DNA from: Caballeronia ptereochthonis
GTDB taxonomy: Bacteria > Pseudomonadota > Gammaproteobacteria > Burkholderiales > Burkholderiaceae
Length of the DNA stretch: 63,664 nt
Assembly (NCBI RefSeq): GCF_001545075.1
Contig: NZ_FCOB02000042.1
Coordinates: 1 to 63,664 of the forward strand
Direction of reading: 5' to 3'
Numbering within the stretch: the first letter of the stretch is position 1; each line of letters starts with the position of its first letter. The position numbers were made by a program, and so were the translations under genes. Below, piece after piece: positions 15,499-24,143 of the stretch. The notes beneath the pieces are model-generated. The model did not search any database. It saw nothing but the letters and a program-made list of their open reading frames with translations, and was not told the DNA's origin.

Positions 15499-18400
15499 AA
15501 GACCCAACGGGTCAATCCATGCATTCGGGTTCGGCGCATAACGATAAAGATTGATGCCGCCCGTCATTCCCAACGGATCCTGTGTGGTGAACCTCCCGAT
15601 GTCCGGATCGTAGTAGCGGTGCTGGTTGTAGTGCAGCCCGGTCTCGGCATCGAAATACTGACCCTGGAAGCGTAGCGGCTGATGGACATTGCGCCTCATT
15701 TCCTGGATCCGCGTACTGCCCCAGGCGTTATATGCGGCCTGCCACTGCACGCGCCCCTCGCTATCCGTCAATTCGATCGGCATACCGATCTGATCCGTGT
15801 GGTAGTAAAGAATCGTTGCATGCTTCGCGCCGTTCGCGCGTGACTCGATTTGCGCCAGCGGCTCGAAGCTGTTATGCGCGTACACGTAGACCACGGTAAA
15901 GTCATCGCGCGTCTCGCCAAGCAGGCGGTTGGCTTCCCACATGAAGAATGTCGTGCCCGAGTCATCCTTCTTCCAGACTCGCCGGCCCAGTGCATCATAG
16001 CCATACTCGAAGTGCTGCTCGCCTGTGATGCCGCTGACGCGCGCGCGCTCCATGCGGTGCGAAGGCGAATAATCGAAATGCATGCACCGACTCCTGCCGG
16101 CGGATTTTTCCGTGACGTTGCCGTGCGAGTCATAGACGTACCGGATCTCCTCAAATCGTGCGACCCGGTCGTTGCATACTGGAGGCGCAGCAGGCCCGTC
16201 GAGCATATTTCCGGCAGGATCGAAGGTAAATCTTTCCCGGCCGGTCCGAGCGAGCCGGCCGAGAGCATCGTATCGATACTCGCGCGTCCCGCCGCGCATA
16301 TCCGTCAGCCGCAGCAAATTGTTTGCAGCGTCGAATTCATACTCGCGAGAAACGACTCGATACGCATCATCCGCTTGCGTTGTGACCGCGTGCTGCGCGA
16401 CCAGCCGATTGACGGCGTCGTATCGGTAGTGGCTGACGAGTCGACCCTGCGTGCGACTCGCTTCCCGGTGCAAGGCGTCCCGTTCAATATCCGTGATCAA
16501 CTCTCCGTCGAGGTTGATCTGGTGCAGATGGCCCGGCCCGTAGTAAAGGTAGTTGAGAATGCGGCCGTCGGGCAGCGTAGTTTGAACATGATTACCGAGT
16601 GCGTCGTGGTCATAGGCCAGCGACAGAGTGCGCCCCGCGACGTGAGTGGTCTCACTGATCAGCCGCCCCAAAGCGTCGTACTTGCGTTCGAGTCGGCAGC
16701 AATCATTGCACGCCTCGATGAGGCGACCAGCCGCATCATATCTCCACGTACTCCGCTCGGTACGGGCTCCGTCCGCACGCGTAGTGACGATGGCAATGAC
16801 ACGCCCTGCCTGATCGCGCTGATACATCGTGCGCAACGTCTTTGAACCCTCGTCGTCTCGCGGCGCGACAGTTGACCTCGCCTGCGTGACCGGTTCGAGT
16901 CGCTCGGTCAGTAGCCCCGACGCGTCGTAGCGGTACGACGTCACGCGACCATCAAAGCCACGTTTCGAAACCAGACGACCGGCTGCATCGTAGCTGAACG
17001 AGCACTGCGCCCCGTTCTGGTTGGTCATCCGGCACATACGTCGCGCAGCGTCGTACTCGTAGTGCACGCAATGTCCCTGCGCATCCGTCTGCAACGCGGG
17101 CAGTCCATCTGCCGTCAGCTCCCACCGCGTCCGTGCGCCGTTTGCGTCTGTGTGTGCGATGAGACGCCCATGCAGATCGCGGATGAATAGCTCCTTGTTG
17201 CCGTCTGCACGTTGAACTGCCGTGACGCGCCCACGCTGATCACATTGGTAATGGGTCGTTTCTCCCGCCGCATTGGTCACGGACTGCAGGTGACCGAAAT
17301 CATCCCAACCGTATTGCGTGGTCCGTCGCGAACAGTCGGTATGGCTCGTCATCTGTCCGCGGGCGTCGTATTCAAACGTCTGGACACGGCCATGTGCATC
17401 GGTGATCCGGCTGACATGCCCGCGATCGTCCCAGCCGTATTCGACGATGTGTCCAAGCGCGTCGGTCCGGCGAATCAGGTTGCCCGTCGCGTCGTACTCG
17501 AAACGCGTGGCAGCTCCCGCCGGATCCACCACGAGGGTGGGTCGTCGCCACTTCGGGTGGTACAGGACTTCGATACGTGCGCCCGCAGGATCAGTGGTCG
17601 ACGTGATGTTGCCCCAGACGTCGTAGGTACTCAGGTGCGTGCGGCCCGCCGCATCGATGTGGCATACAGGATTGCCTGCCGCGTCATAGTCTGTTTTGCT
17701 GAAGTTGCCCGCCGGGTCGACATACCCGACTAGCGCGTTGCTCTCGTCGAAGAGGTAATGCGCAGTCTCTCCCAGCGCGTTCACTACTTCCGTCTTGCCC
17801 GGCAGATAGCGGAAATGCCAGCTCTCGCCAGTATTCGTTTCGATTCGCAGCACCTTGCCCTGCGGGCTGCACTGATCGTATTCGTAGCGTGACACGAGCG
17901 CGCCAGGCTGGCTGTGTTCAATCAGAACATAGTTGCGATACCGGTACTCGCGCACGGCTTGTCCTTCGCCATTTCGCACGCGAATCAGCTCCCCCTCGGG
18001 TGAGTAGTCGTAAGTGACGAGTACTTTCCCCGAATGTCCATTGTCCGCCACCAAGCTCGAATCGCTGCAAAGCGTGATCTGCCGGAGCCGGCTGACCTCT
18101 CGTCCGTCAGGTAGCCGCCGGGTGACGTACTGCAACGGCAGGACACGGCCGACCGCATCGACTATGCGCGTCGGAAGACCATCGTCGCCATACAGAAAGC
18201 GGATATGGGCGCCGAACTGGTCGCCGACGCTGACCAGCGGCAAAAAATCCCCGTGCTCGCCTTGTGGATTCTCCGCGTCAAGCGCCAAAGGCGCGAACCG
18301 GTGAAAAGTGCTGTGATCGGCTGAAATCAGGTGGTAACACCCATTGCCTTCGCGGCGGACGTGAAAACCGATGTCGGGAAGCGACTTGGTTTCCCCAGGC

Positions 18401-18768
18401 GCGAGTTGAGGCAGAGGGATATCGTGACATTGCGAATCGGTTAGCGTAACCGCATCGCCCATGCGCTTCAGGCACATTGAGAATGGCAACTGCCACCCTT
18501 GTCCGAGCCACCCGTCGCTCGCCAGATTCGAAAAGTAGCTGCGCTGCCAGTGCAGTGTAATAGGTCCGAACAGCGAGAAATCCAGATCTTCTTCGCCTGT
18601 AAGAAACTTGATGCCCGTTATCGGGTTCACGGGATGACCAACGCCGTTGCTGGCTCTATGCGCGAATTGTCGCAGTTCGATGCCCGATCGACTTTCGTCA
18701 TGCCGCAGCCGGCCGCTGACGGGAAGGTCGAGCTCGTATAACCTTGCCTTCGTCTCTTTGACTTTCAT
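15130..18768 (-). CDS. orphan RHS-repeat protein with caspase-like C-terminal domain
   Basis: A 1212-residue RHS/YD-repeat protein. After a short N-terminus (no PAAR domain, no obvious transmembrane segment) comes the RHS opening (HPVNPITGIKFL, about 45-56), then tens of YD repeats (for example YDAAGRLV, YDALGRL), the RHS core end YYDPDIGRFTTQDPLG and the boundary WIDPLGL ending at residue 1090. The remaining 122 residues form the variable tip. It carries AGHGN (His1122) and LLACETG (Cys1162), the His-Gly ... Cys pattern of clan CD (caspase-like) peptidases. AGGAG lies nine bases before the ATG. GC is lower than in neighbours (58% in one hand-counted line). No vgrG, PAAR or downstream immunity gene is present. 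Confidence 0.87.
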   Translation of the reverse strand: MKVKETKARLYELDLPVSGRLRHDESRSGIELRQFAHRASNGVGHPVNPITGIKFLTGEEDLDFSLFGPITLHWQRSYFSNLASDGWLGQGWQLPFSMCLKRMGDAVTLTDSQCHDIPLPQLAPGETKSLPDIGFHVRREGNGCYHLISADHSTFHRFAPLALDAENPQGEHGDFLPLVSVGDQFGAHIRFLYGDDGLPTRIVDAVGRVLPLQYVTRRLPDGREVSRLRQITLCSDSSLVADNGHSGKVLVTYDYSPEGELIRVRNGEGQAVREYRYRNYVLIEHSQPGALVSRYEYDQCSPQGKVLRIETNTGESWHFRYLPGKTEVVNALGETAHYLFDESNALVGYVDPAGNFSKTDYDAAGNPVCHIDAAGRTHLSTYDVWGNITSTTDPAGARIEVLYHPKWRRPTLVVDPAGAATRFEYDATGNLIRRTDALGHIVEYGWDDRGHVSRITDAHGRVQTFEYDARGQMTSHTDCSRRTTQYGWDDFGHLQSVTNAAGETTHYQCDQRGRVTAVQRADGNKELFIRDLHGRLIAHTDANGARTRWELTADGLPALQTDAQGHCVHYEYDAARRMCRMTNQNGAQCSFSYDAAGRLVSKRGFDGRVTSYRYDASGLLTERLEPVTQARSTVAPRDDEGSKTLRTMYQRDQAGRVIAIVTTRADGARTERSTWRYDAAGRLIEACNDCCRLERKYDALGRLISETTHVAGRTLSLAYDHDALGNHVQTTLPDGRILNYLYYGPGHLHQINLDGELITDIERDALHREASRTQGRLVSHYRYDAVNRLVAQHAVTTQADDAYRVVSREYEFDAANNLLRLTDMRGGTREYRYDALGRLARTGRERFTFDPAGNMLDGPAAPPVCNDRVARFEEIRYVYDSHGNVTEKSAGRSRCMHFDYSPSHRMERARVSGITGEQHFEYGYDALGRRVWKKDDSGTTFFMWEANRLLGETRDDFTVVYVYAHNSFEPLAQIESRANGAKHATILYYHTDQIGMPIELTDSEGRVQWQAAYNAWGSTRIQEMRRNVHQPLRFQGQYFDAETGLHYNQHRYYDPDIGRFTTQDPLGMTGGINLYRYAPNPNAWIDPLGLQGVDLNCFPPGIDRATAGRIPTDPNVFSVAGHGNCQGMMAPNGQMLSAADLAQRIQQHPRYQPGMTVQLLACETGRGQNCFAQQLANSLNTNVVGTNGTIWASLRSSTLAVTGCWINFRPRI

Positions 18769-19141
18769 TTACTTTGCACTCCTTTATTTGTCCGGCAATC
18801 GTCATAGTGCCTGCCGTTACAGAAAAGGTGTAACAAAGGGTGTTCCCAGCAACCGTGGTATCCGTTCAATCGCTGAGATGGCGCGGGATGGTTATTTATT
18901 TGCAGCAGTGCGCCGATGGCGCGCGGCTTGATGGGCAAGCGTGCGCTGGATTGAGATGGCTGGGCCGAGACGCGGCGCGTCGCCGCACAGCCCGATCGCT
19001 ACGTATGTTTCTTCTTTTGCGCTGCCTGGCATTCGGTCAGCACATCAGGCTCTTTCAGGTTCGCCGCCTCTGCGCGCTGAGGCTCTTTTTCGTGGCGGGG
19101 TTCTTCACCGATGCAGGTATCAGGCGCCTCGCCATGCAAAA
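18769..19141. other. intergenic region upstream of the RHS gene; nothing coding seen
   Basis: About 370 bases between the azoR terminator and the RHS start. Open frames here are short and show no protein character. The only clear structure is the palindrome at 18816-18834. This is where an RHS promoter should lie, but I could not pick a convincing -35/-10 pair. Confidence 0.5.
18816..18834. promoter_or_regulatory. palindrome upstream of the RHS gene (possible operator)
   Basis: GTTACA-N7-TGTAAC is a perfect 6+6 inverted repeat about 50 bases before the RHS start codon, a plausible position for a regulator. No regulator is identified. Confidence 0.35.
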
Positions 19142-19182
19142 CACCCCAAAGCTCGGACCGTCGGTGTCCGAACCTTGGGGTG
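19142..19182 (-). terminator. rho-independent terminator of azoR
   Basis: CACCCCAA (19142-19149) pairs with TTGGGGTG (19175-19182), and inside them CGGAC (19154-19158) pairs with GTCCG (19166-19170). On the minus strand the stem is followed by TTTT, fitting termination of azoR, which ends at 19224. Confidence 0.75.
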
Positions 19183-19223
19183 CAGCTTGACTTGCGAGCT
19201 TTCCTTGCTTGCGCGGAAACCGC

Positions 19224-19820
19224 TTACAGCGCCGCGATCGCCTCGCGCGCCGACGCCAGCGCCGCACCGGCCGCTTCCGGCCCCATGCTCAGGCCTTCGG
19301 CGTAGATGAAGTCCACATCGGTCATGCCGAGGAAGCCGAGGAACGACTTGAGATACGGCGTCTGCGAATCGTGCGGGGTGCCGACGTACTTGCCGCCGCG
19401 CGCCGAGACGACGAACACCTTCTTGCCCTTGACCAGGCCTTCCGGACCGTTCGCGGTATAGCTGAACGTGATTCCCGCACGCGCGATCCAGTCGAAGTAG
19501 GCTTTCAGTTGCGACGAGATGCCGAAGTTGTACAGCGGCGCCGCGATCACGACGATGTCCGCCGCTTGCAGCTCGGCGATCAGCGCTTCGCTCTTCGCGT
19601 TGATGGCGGCTTGTTCCGCGCTGCGCTGTTCGGCGGGCGTGAAGAATGCGCCGAGGGTCGCGTCGTCGAGGTGCGGCAGGCTTTCGGCCAGCAGATTGCG
19701 CACGACCACCTTCGCACCCGGGTTGCTTTGTTGCAGTTTCGCGGTCAGTTCGTCGGCGAGCAGCGTCGATTGAGCGCCTTGCGAACGGGCGGCGGAGTTG
19801 ATTTGCAAAATCGTCGTCAT
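19224..19820 (-). CDS. azoR: FMN-dependent NADH-azoreductase
   Basis: A 198-residue flavodoxin-like quinone/azo reductase (EC 1.7.1.17 family) using FMN and NADH. Motifs: INSAARSQGAQST phosphate-binding loop (7-19), APLYNFGISSQLKAYFDWIARAG for FMN binding, and SARGG. The ATG at 19820 is preceded by AGGAAG; a longer frame to 19946 would add an unrelated N-terminus. It is cytosolic, and probably protects against quinones. Confidence 0.92.
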   Translation of the reverse strand: MTTILQINSAARSQGAQSTLLADELTAKLQQSNPGAKVVVRNLLAESLPHLDDATLGAFFTPAEQRSAEQAAINAKSEALIAELQAADIVVIAAPLYNFGISSQLKAYFDWIARAGITFSYTANGPEGLVKGKKVFVVSARGGKYVGTPHDSQTPYLKSFLGFLGMTDVDFIYAEGLSMGPEAAGAALASAREAIAAL

Positions 19821-19965
19821 GATGGCTTCCTGTTCCGTATTCGGGTTTCGGGCACCGTCGGCGCCCGGCTTAGGAAGCATTCTTGGTCTTTCGACGCCCG
19901 GGAAAAAGCCGTCTGCTCGTGACGGATCGTTGCACCGGTAGAACAATCCGCCCCGATTCCCGGAG

Positions 19966-21786
19966 TCAGCCTTTCAGCCAGCGCTCGCGCCATTGCTTCG
20001 ACGGGCCGCGTCCGTCGATGGCCGTCAGCACGTAGCGCGAGACCTCCGGCGCGTCGAGCTTCAGCTCGGTGCGGCGCAGCTCGTCGCGGCGGAACGCGTG
20101 CACTTCCACCTTCCCGCCCGGCAGATAGCGCGACAGCAGGCCGTCGAGATTCGAGCCGGTGACGCGCAGCCCGTCGATCGCGACGAGCACGTCGCCCGCC
20201 CACAATCCCGCCTTCTGCGCCGCGCTGCCCTCGTGGACGACGGCGAGCGTGCAATCCGCGCCGCCACGCACCCGCGCGCCGAGCGACGGCTTGAGCGCCG
20301 CGCCGTTGCCCGGCAGGTCCGGTGCCAGCGCGATGCCGAACGGCTCGAACAGCGCGTCGAGGGGCAGGTCGCGCGTGCCGCGCACGCCGTCGCGGAACAG
20401 CGAGCGCAGATCGGCGCCGGTCGCTTCGGCGAAGAGCGCCTCGACGTCTTCCTCGAGAATGCCGCGCGGCTTGCCGTGATAGAAATCGCGGCCGTAACGC
20501 TGCCAGAGCAGGCGCATAACGTCGTCGAGCGACTTGCGGTTATCGGTTTGCGCGCGAATCGACAGATCGAACGCCAGCGCGACGAGCGAGCCCTTCTGGT
20601 AATAGCTGACGATCGCATTCGGCGCGTTTTCATCGGCGCGGTAGTACTTCACCCAGGCATCGAACGAGCTTTGCGCGACGGATTGCTTGAGACGCCCCGC
20701 ACCGCGCAGCACGCCGCCGATCGTCTTGCCGAGCAGGTTGAAGTAGTCGCCGACCGTGATGAGGCCGCTCCTCACGAGCATCAGATCGTCGTAATAGGAC
20801 GTGAAGCCTTCGAAGAGCCACAGCAGCGTCGTGTAATTCTCCTGCGACAGATCGTAGGGCGCGAACGTCGCGGGCTTGATGCGCTTCACGTTCCACGTAT
20901 GGAAATACTCGTGGCTGCACAGGCCGAGATAGGTGCGATAGCCCTCGGTCATCTCGGGGCGGCCCTGCACCGGCAGATCCGTGCGATTGCAGATCAGCGC
21001 CGTCGAGGCGCGATGTTCGAGCCCGCCGTAACCATCGCTGACGGCGACGGTCATGAACACATAGCGATCCACCGGCGCTTTCTTGGTGCGCGGCTCGAAG
21101 AGCGCGATCTGCGCTTCGCAGACGCGCTTCAGATCCGCCGCCAGACGATTCATGTCGAGATTGACGACGCGCCCCGAGATCACGATGTCGTGTTTCACGC
21201 CGTGCGCGGTGAAGCCGCCGAGCGCGAATTCCCCGAGCGTGACGGGGTGATCGGCGAGTTCGTCATAGTTCGCCGCCTCATACGTGCCGAAGCCGTAGCG
21301 CTTCGTGCCGCGCGCCTCCGGAAGGGCGGTGGCGACGCGCCAGCTGCGATACGCCCCGCCCTGCGGCGGCTCGATATCGACGATGCACGGCGCGCCGGAC
21401 CGCCCTTCAACGGCGAGAAAGACGCTCGTGCCGTTGAAGAAGCCGATGGTGTCGTCGAGATGCGCGGCGCGCACCGACATGTCCCACGCGTAGACCTCGT
21501 AGCGCAGCGTGATCGGGCCGTCGACGGGCGCGGCCTGCCACGCGTGCTTGTCGATCTTCTCGATGGCGATCTTGCGGCCCGCGGCGTTGAACGCCTGCAG
21601 CGTCACGATATTGCGCGCGAACTCGCGGATCATGTAGCTGCCCGGAATCCAGACCGGCAGCATGAAGCGCTGCCCGGCCGGATCGGGTTCGGTCACGGTC
21701 AGCGTCACTTCGAAGAGATGCGCGGCGGGGTTTTTCGGAACGATGCTATAGCGTACGGGCTGCATCGGTTGAACGAGCTGAGTCAT
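19966..21786 (-). CDS. M61 family glycyl aminopeptidase with PDZ domain
   Basis: A 606-residue zinc peptidase of family M61. An N-terminal beta domain (WIPGSYMIREFARNI) precedes the catalytic domain with the zinc motif HEYFH (His292, Glu293, His296) and WLFEGFTSYYDD supplying the third ligand. A C-terminal PDZ domain (about 490-580) includes AQKAGLWAGDVLVAIDGLRV. The start MTQLVQPMQPV at 21786 is preceded by AAGGA; the upstream ATG at 21819 adds 11 residues. No signal peptide is obvious. The physiological substrate is unknown. Confidence 0.88.
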   Translation of the reverse strand: MTQLVQPMQPVRYSIVPKNPAAHLFEVTLTVTEPDPAGQRFMLPVWIPGSYMIREFARNIVTLQAFNAAGRKIAIEKIDKHAWQAAPVDGPITLRYEVYAWDMSVRAAHLDDTIGFFNGTSVFLAVEGRSGAPCIVDIEPPQGGAYRSWRVATALPEARGTKRYGFGTYEAANYDELADHPVTLGEFALGGFTAHGVKHDIVISGRVVNLDMNRLAADLKRVCEAQIALFEPRTKKAPVDRYVFMTVAVSDGYGGLEHRASTALICNRTDLPVQGRPEMTEGYRTYLGLCSHEYFHTWNVKRIKPATFAPYDLSQENYTTLLWLFEGFTSYYDDLMLVRSGLITVGDYFNLLGKTIGGVLRGAGRLKQSVAQSSFDAWVKYYRADENAPNAIVSYYQKGSLVALAFDLSIRAQTDNRKSLDDVMRLLWQRYGRDFYHGKPRGILEEDVEALFAEATGADLRSLFRDGVRGTRDLPLDALFEPFGIALAPDLPGNGAALKPSLGARVRGGADCTLAVVHEGSAAQKAGLWAGDVLVAIDGLRVTGSNLDGLLSRYLPGGKVEVHAFRRDELRRTELKLDAPEVSRYVLTAIDGRGPSKQWRERWLKG

Positions 21787-21923
21787 CGCGATGTCCTTGT
21801 TCTTGTTCTGGGCGCGCATTGCTGCGCCCGGAGCCTTGCTTGCGCGTTTTACCTGCGCGTTTCGCCTGCGAGTATTGCCGGATTACGCGGCGCTTTCGCA
21901 AAAGCATGGCCGTAAAAACACGA

Positions 21924-21942
21924 GAGGCGCATGGCGCGCCTC
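21924..21942 (-). terminator. probable terminator after dsbC
   Basis: GAGGCGC (21924-21930) and GCGCCTC (21936-21942) form a 7-bp stem with a 5-base loop 19 bases after the dsbC stop. On the minus strand the stem is followed by TCGTGTTTTTA, a moderate T-tract. Confidence 0.6.
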
Positions 21943-21961
21943 CCTTCCTTTCGATTCGCGC

Positions 21962-22693
21962 TCAGTGCGCGGCGGACAGTTCCTTTTCCAGCCGGTCGGC
22001 GGGCACGGCGCCCGGCAGACGCCGGCCATCCGCGAGGAACACGGTCGGCGTGCCGGTGACGTTCATCGAGCGGCCGAGCTTCAGGTTCTTGTCGATGGCG
22101 GTCGTGTCGCAATTCGCCGTGGTGGCCGGCGCCTTGTGGTCGAGCATCCAGCCCTCCCACGTCATGCCGCGATCTTTCGAGCACCAGATCGACTTCGACT
22201 TCGCGGTCGAATCCGGCGAGAGCACCGGATACAGGAAGGTGTAGACCGTCACGTTGTCGATCGACTTGAGCGTCGATTCGAGCTGCTTGCAGTACGGGCA
22301 GTTCGGATCGGAGAACACGGCGATCTTGCGGCTGCCGTTGCCCTTCACCACCTTCACCGCGTTTTCGAACGGCAGCTTCGTGAAGTCGATCTTGTTGGTT
22401 TCCGAAAGCCGCGCTTCGGTGATGTTCCTGCTGCTGCGCGTATCCACGAGATCGCCGATCAGCACGTAATTGCCGGTCGCGTCGCTATAGACGATCTGCG
22501 AGCCGAGATTCACTTCGTAGAGACCCGGAACGGGCGTCTTTTCGATGCTCTTGATGGTCGCGTCGCCCATGCGCGATTCGAGCGTCGCCTTGATCTTGTC
22601 GGTCGTCTGGTCGGCCTGCGCCGAACAGCCGATGCCGAGCGTGACGGCAAGCGCCGCGGCCGTCACGAGTGCAAAGCGGAATGTCGTTTTCAT
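21962..22693 (-). CDS. dsbC: periplasmic disulfide isomerase DsbC
   Basis: A 243-residue thiol:disulfide interchange protein that reshuffles wrong disulfides in the periplasm. A signal peptide (MKTTFRFALV... ending about ...SAQA/D) is followed by the dimerisation domain (about 28-90) and a thioredoxin-fold domain with the CPYC active site (Cys132, Cys135 in DPNCPYCKQ). The cis-proline region is NVTGTPTVFL. An in-frame extension upstream would cross into the next gene and lacks family character. It sits between the UbiH-type hydroxylase and the M61 peptidase. Confidence 0.93.
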   Translation of the reverse strand: MKTTFRFALVTAAALAVTLGIGCSAQADQTTDKIKATLESRMGDATIKSIEKTPVPGLYEVNLGSQIVYSDATGNYVLIGDLVDTRSSRNITEARLSETNKIDFTKLPFENAVKVVKGNGSRKIAVFSDPNCPYCKQLESTLKSIDNVTVYTFLYPVLSPDSTAKSKSIWCSKDRGMTWEGWMLDHKAPATTANCDTTAIDKNLKLGRSMNVTGTPTVFLADGRRLPGAVPADRLEKELSAAH

Positions 22694-22758
22694 GCGGTTT
22701 CCTGTGAGTCGCCTGACGTGGCGCGCGTGCCGCGCGGGTGGAATATCAACGGACCGTT

Positions 22759-23931
22759 TCAACCGAGCGCCGCCGATACCAGCCAGCGCTTGACGAGCGG
22801 CTGTGCGCCGACGAACGCCATGCCGGTATTGCGGATGGCACGCGCGAGCGTGCCCGGCACCGAAAAGAGCCGCTGCAGGCCGTCGGTCGCGAACATGAGC
22901 TTCTGGATGTCCTCGCGGCGCGCGCGTTCGTAGCGGCGCAGGAGAATCGGGTCGCCGAGATCGCGGAACGACTCCTTGTTCGCGATGACATCCGCGAGCG
23001 CAGCCACGTCGCGCAGGCCGAGATTCATGCCCTGCCCCGCGAGCGGATGAATCAGATGCGCGGCGTCGCCGACGAGCGCGACGCGCGGCGCGATCAGCCG
23101 GTCGACGGTCTGCAGCCCGAGCGGGAAGCCAAGCGCAGGCGTCACGCAGTCGAGCGTGCCGAGCATGTTTTGCGTCGCCGCTTCGACCTGTGCCGCGAGT
23201 TGCGCGGGATCGAGCGCGAGCAGTTCGTCCGCGTGCTCCGTGCGCGCGGACCAGACGAGCGAGACGTGGTCGCCCGGCAGCGGCAGGAGCGCGATGATCT
23301 CGGTATCGCGAAACCATTGATAGGCGGTTTCGCCGTGCGGCCGCTCGGCCTTGAAATTGGCGACGACGCCCGTTTGCCGGTAATCGCGGCGATTCATCTT
23401 CGCGCCCATTTGCGCGCGCACCCAGGAATGCGCGCCATCGGCGCCGACGATCAGATCGGTTTCGAGCATTTCGCCGCTCGCGAGCGCGACGTGCGCCGCG
23501 TCGGCCTCGACCGTCATGCCCTGCGCGCGCGATTCGAACCAGGAGAGGCTCGGCTGGAAGCGCAGCGCGGCATCGAGCGATTGCTCGATCAGCGACGATT
23601 CCACGATCCACGCGAGTTGCGGCACCGACGCCTGGAATGCCGAAAAGTGCAGTTCCGCGTGGGCATCGCCGAAAACGCGCATGTCGAACACGGGACCGAG
23701 ACGCGAGCGGTCGAGCGCCTGCCAGACGCGCAGCCGCTCGAGCAGCGTCTGCGAGCTCGACGACAGCGCGTAGATGCGCGAATCGAACGCGGCGCCCGGC
23801 GGCAGGCCCGCCGCGCGCGCCGCGACGAGCGCGGTGCGCAGGCCCGATTGCGCGAGCGCGAGCGCGGCCGTCTTGCCGACGAGCCCGCCGCCGACGACGA
23901 CAGCGTGGAATTTCAGAGGGTGCGAAGTCAT
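22759..23931 (-). CDS. UbiH/UbiF/COQ6-type FAD-dependent hydroxylase
   Basis: A 390-residue aromatic-ring monooxygenase of the ubiquinone-hydroxylase family. The N-terminal dinucleotide fold VVVGGGLVGKTAALALAQSG and the second FAD motif GDAAHLIHPLAGQGMNLGLRDV are clear. A likely role is one of the ring hydroxylations in ubiquinone biosynthesis; which position (UbiH, UbiI or UbiF-like) cannot be told by eye. The start MTSHPLKFHAV at 23931 places the FAD motif where expected; the frame extends to 24042 without family similarity. It is divergent from ychF. Confidence 0.85.
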   Translation of the reverse strand: MTSHPLKFHAVVVGGGLVGKTAALALAQSGLRTALVAARAAGLPPGAAFDSRIYALSSSSQTLLERLRVWQALDRSRLGPVFDMRVFGDAHAELHFSAFQASVPQLAWIVESSLIEQSLDAALRFQPSLSWFESRAQGMTVEADAAHVALASGEMLETDLIVGADGAHSWVRAQMGAKMNRRDYRQTGVVANFKAERPHGETAYQWFRDTEIIALLPLPGDHVSLVWSARTEHADELLALDPAQLAAQVEAATQNMLGTLDCVTPALGFPLGLQTVDRLIAPRVALVGDAAHLIHPLAGQGMNLGLRDVAALADVIANKESFRDLGDPILLRRYERARREDIQKLMFATDGLQRLFSVPGTLARAIRNTGMAFVGAQPLVKRWLVSAALG

Positions 23932-24143
23932 GCGGGCATTATAGCCGCGGGGGTTGAAGGGGTCCGGCGGTGGGGCGCGAGTCGGCCGTGCGACGCTTGG
24001 GCGTGTGGCGCGGCGGTACAATAGCGGTTTGCCCGGCCGCACGATGCGGCCGCAGCATGGGCGAGCGATTTCTTCCGCCCTTTGCGCACCATTTTTGACG
24101 AAACCCGCGCGGCCCGCGCCGTCTCACCAGTTCGAAGGATTCC

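Noticed and set aside
15295..15675. A plus-strand open frame opposite the RHS tip, considered as a hidden immunity gene
   Set aside because: It has no good ribosome-binding site and its composition is a reflection of the RHS frame; nothing supports expression.
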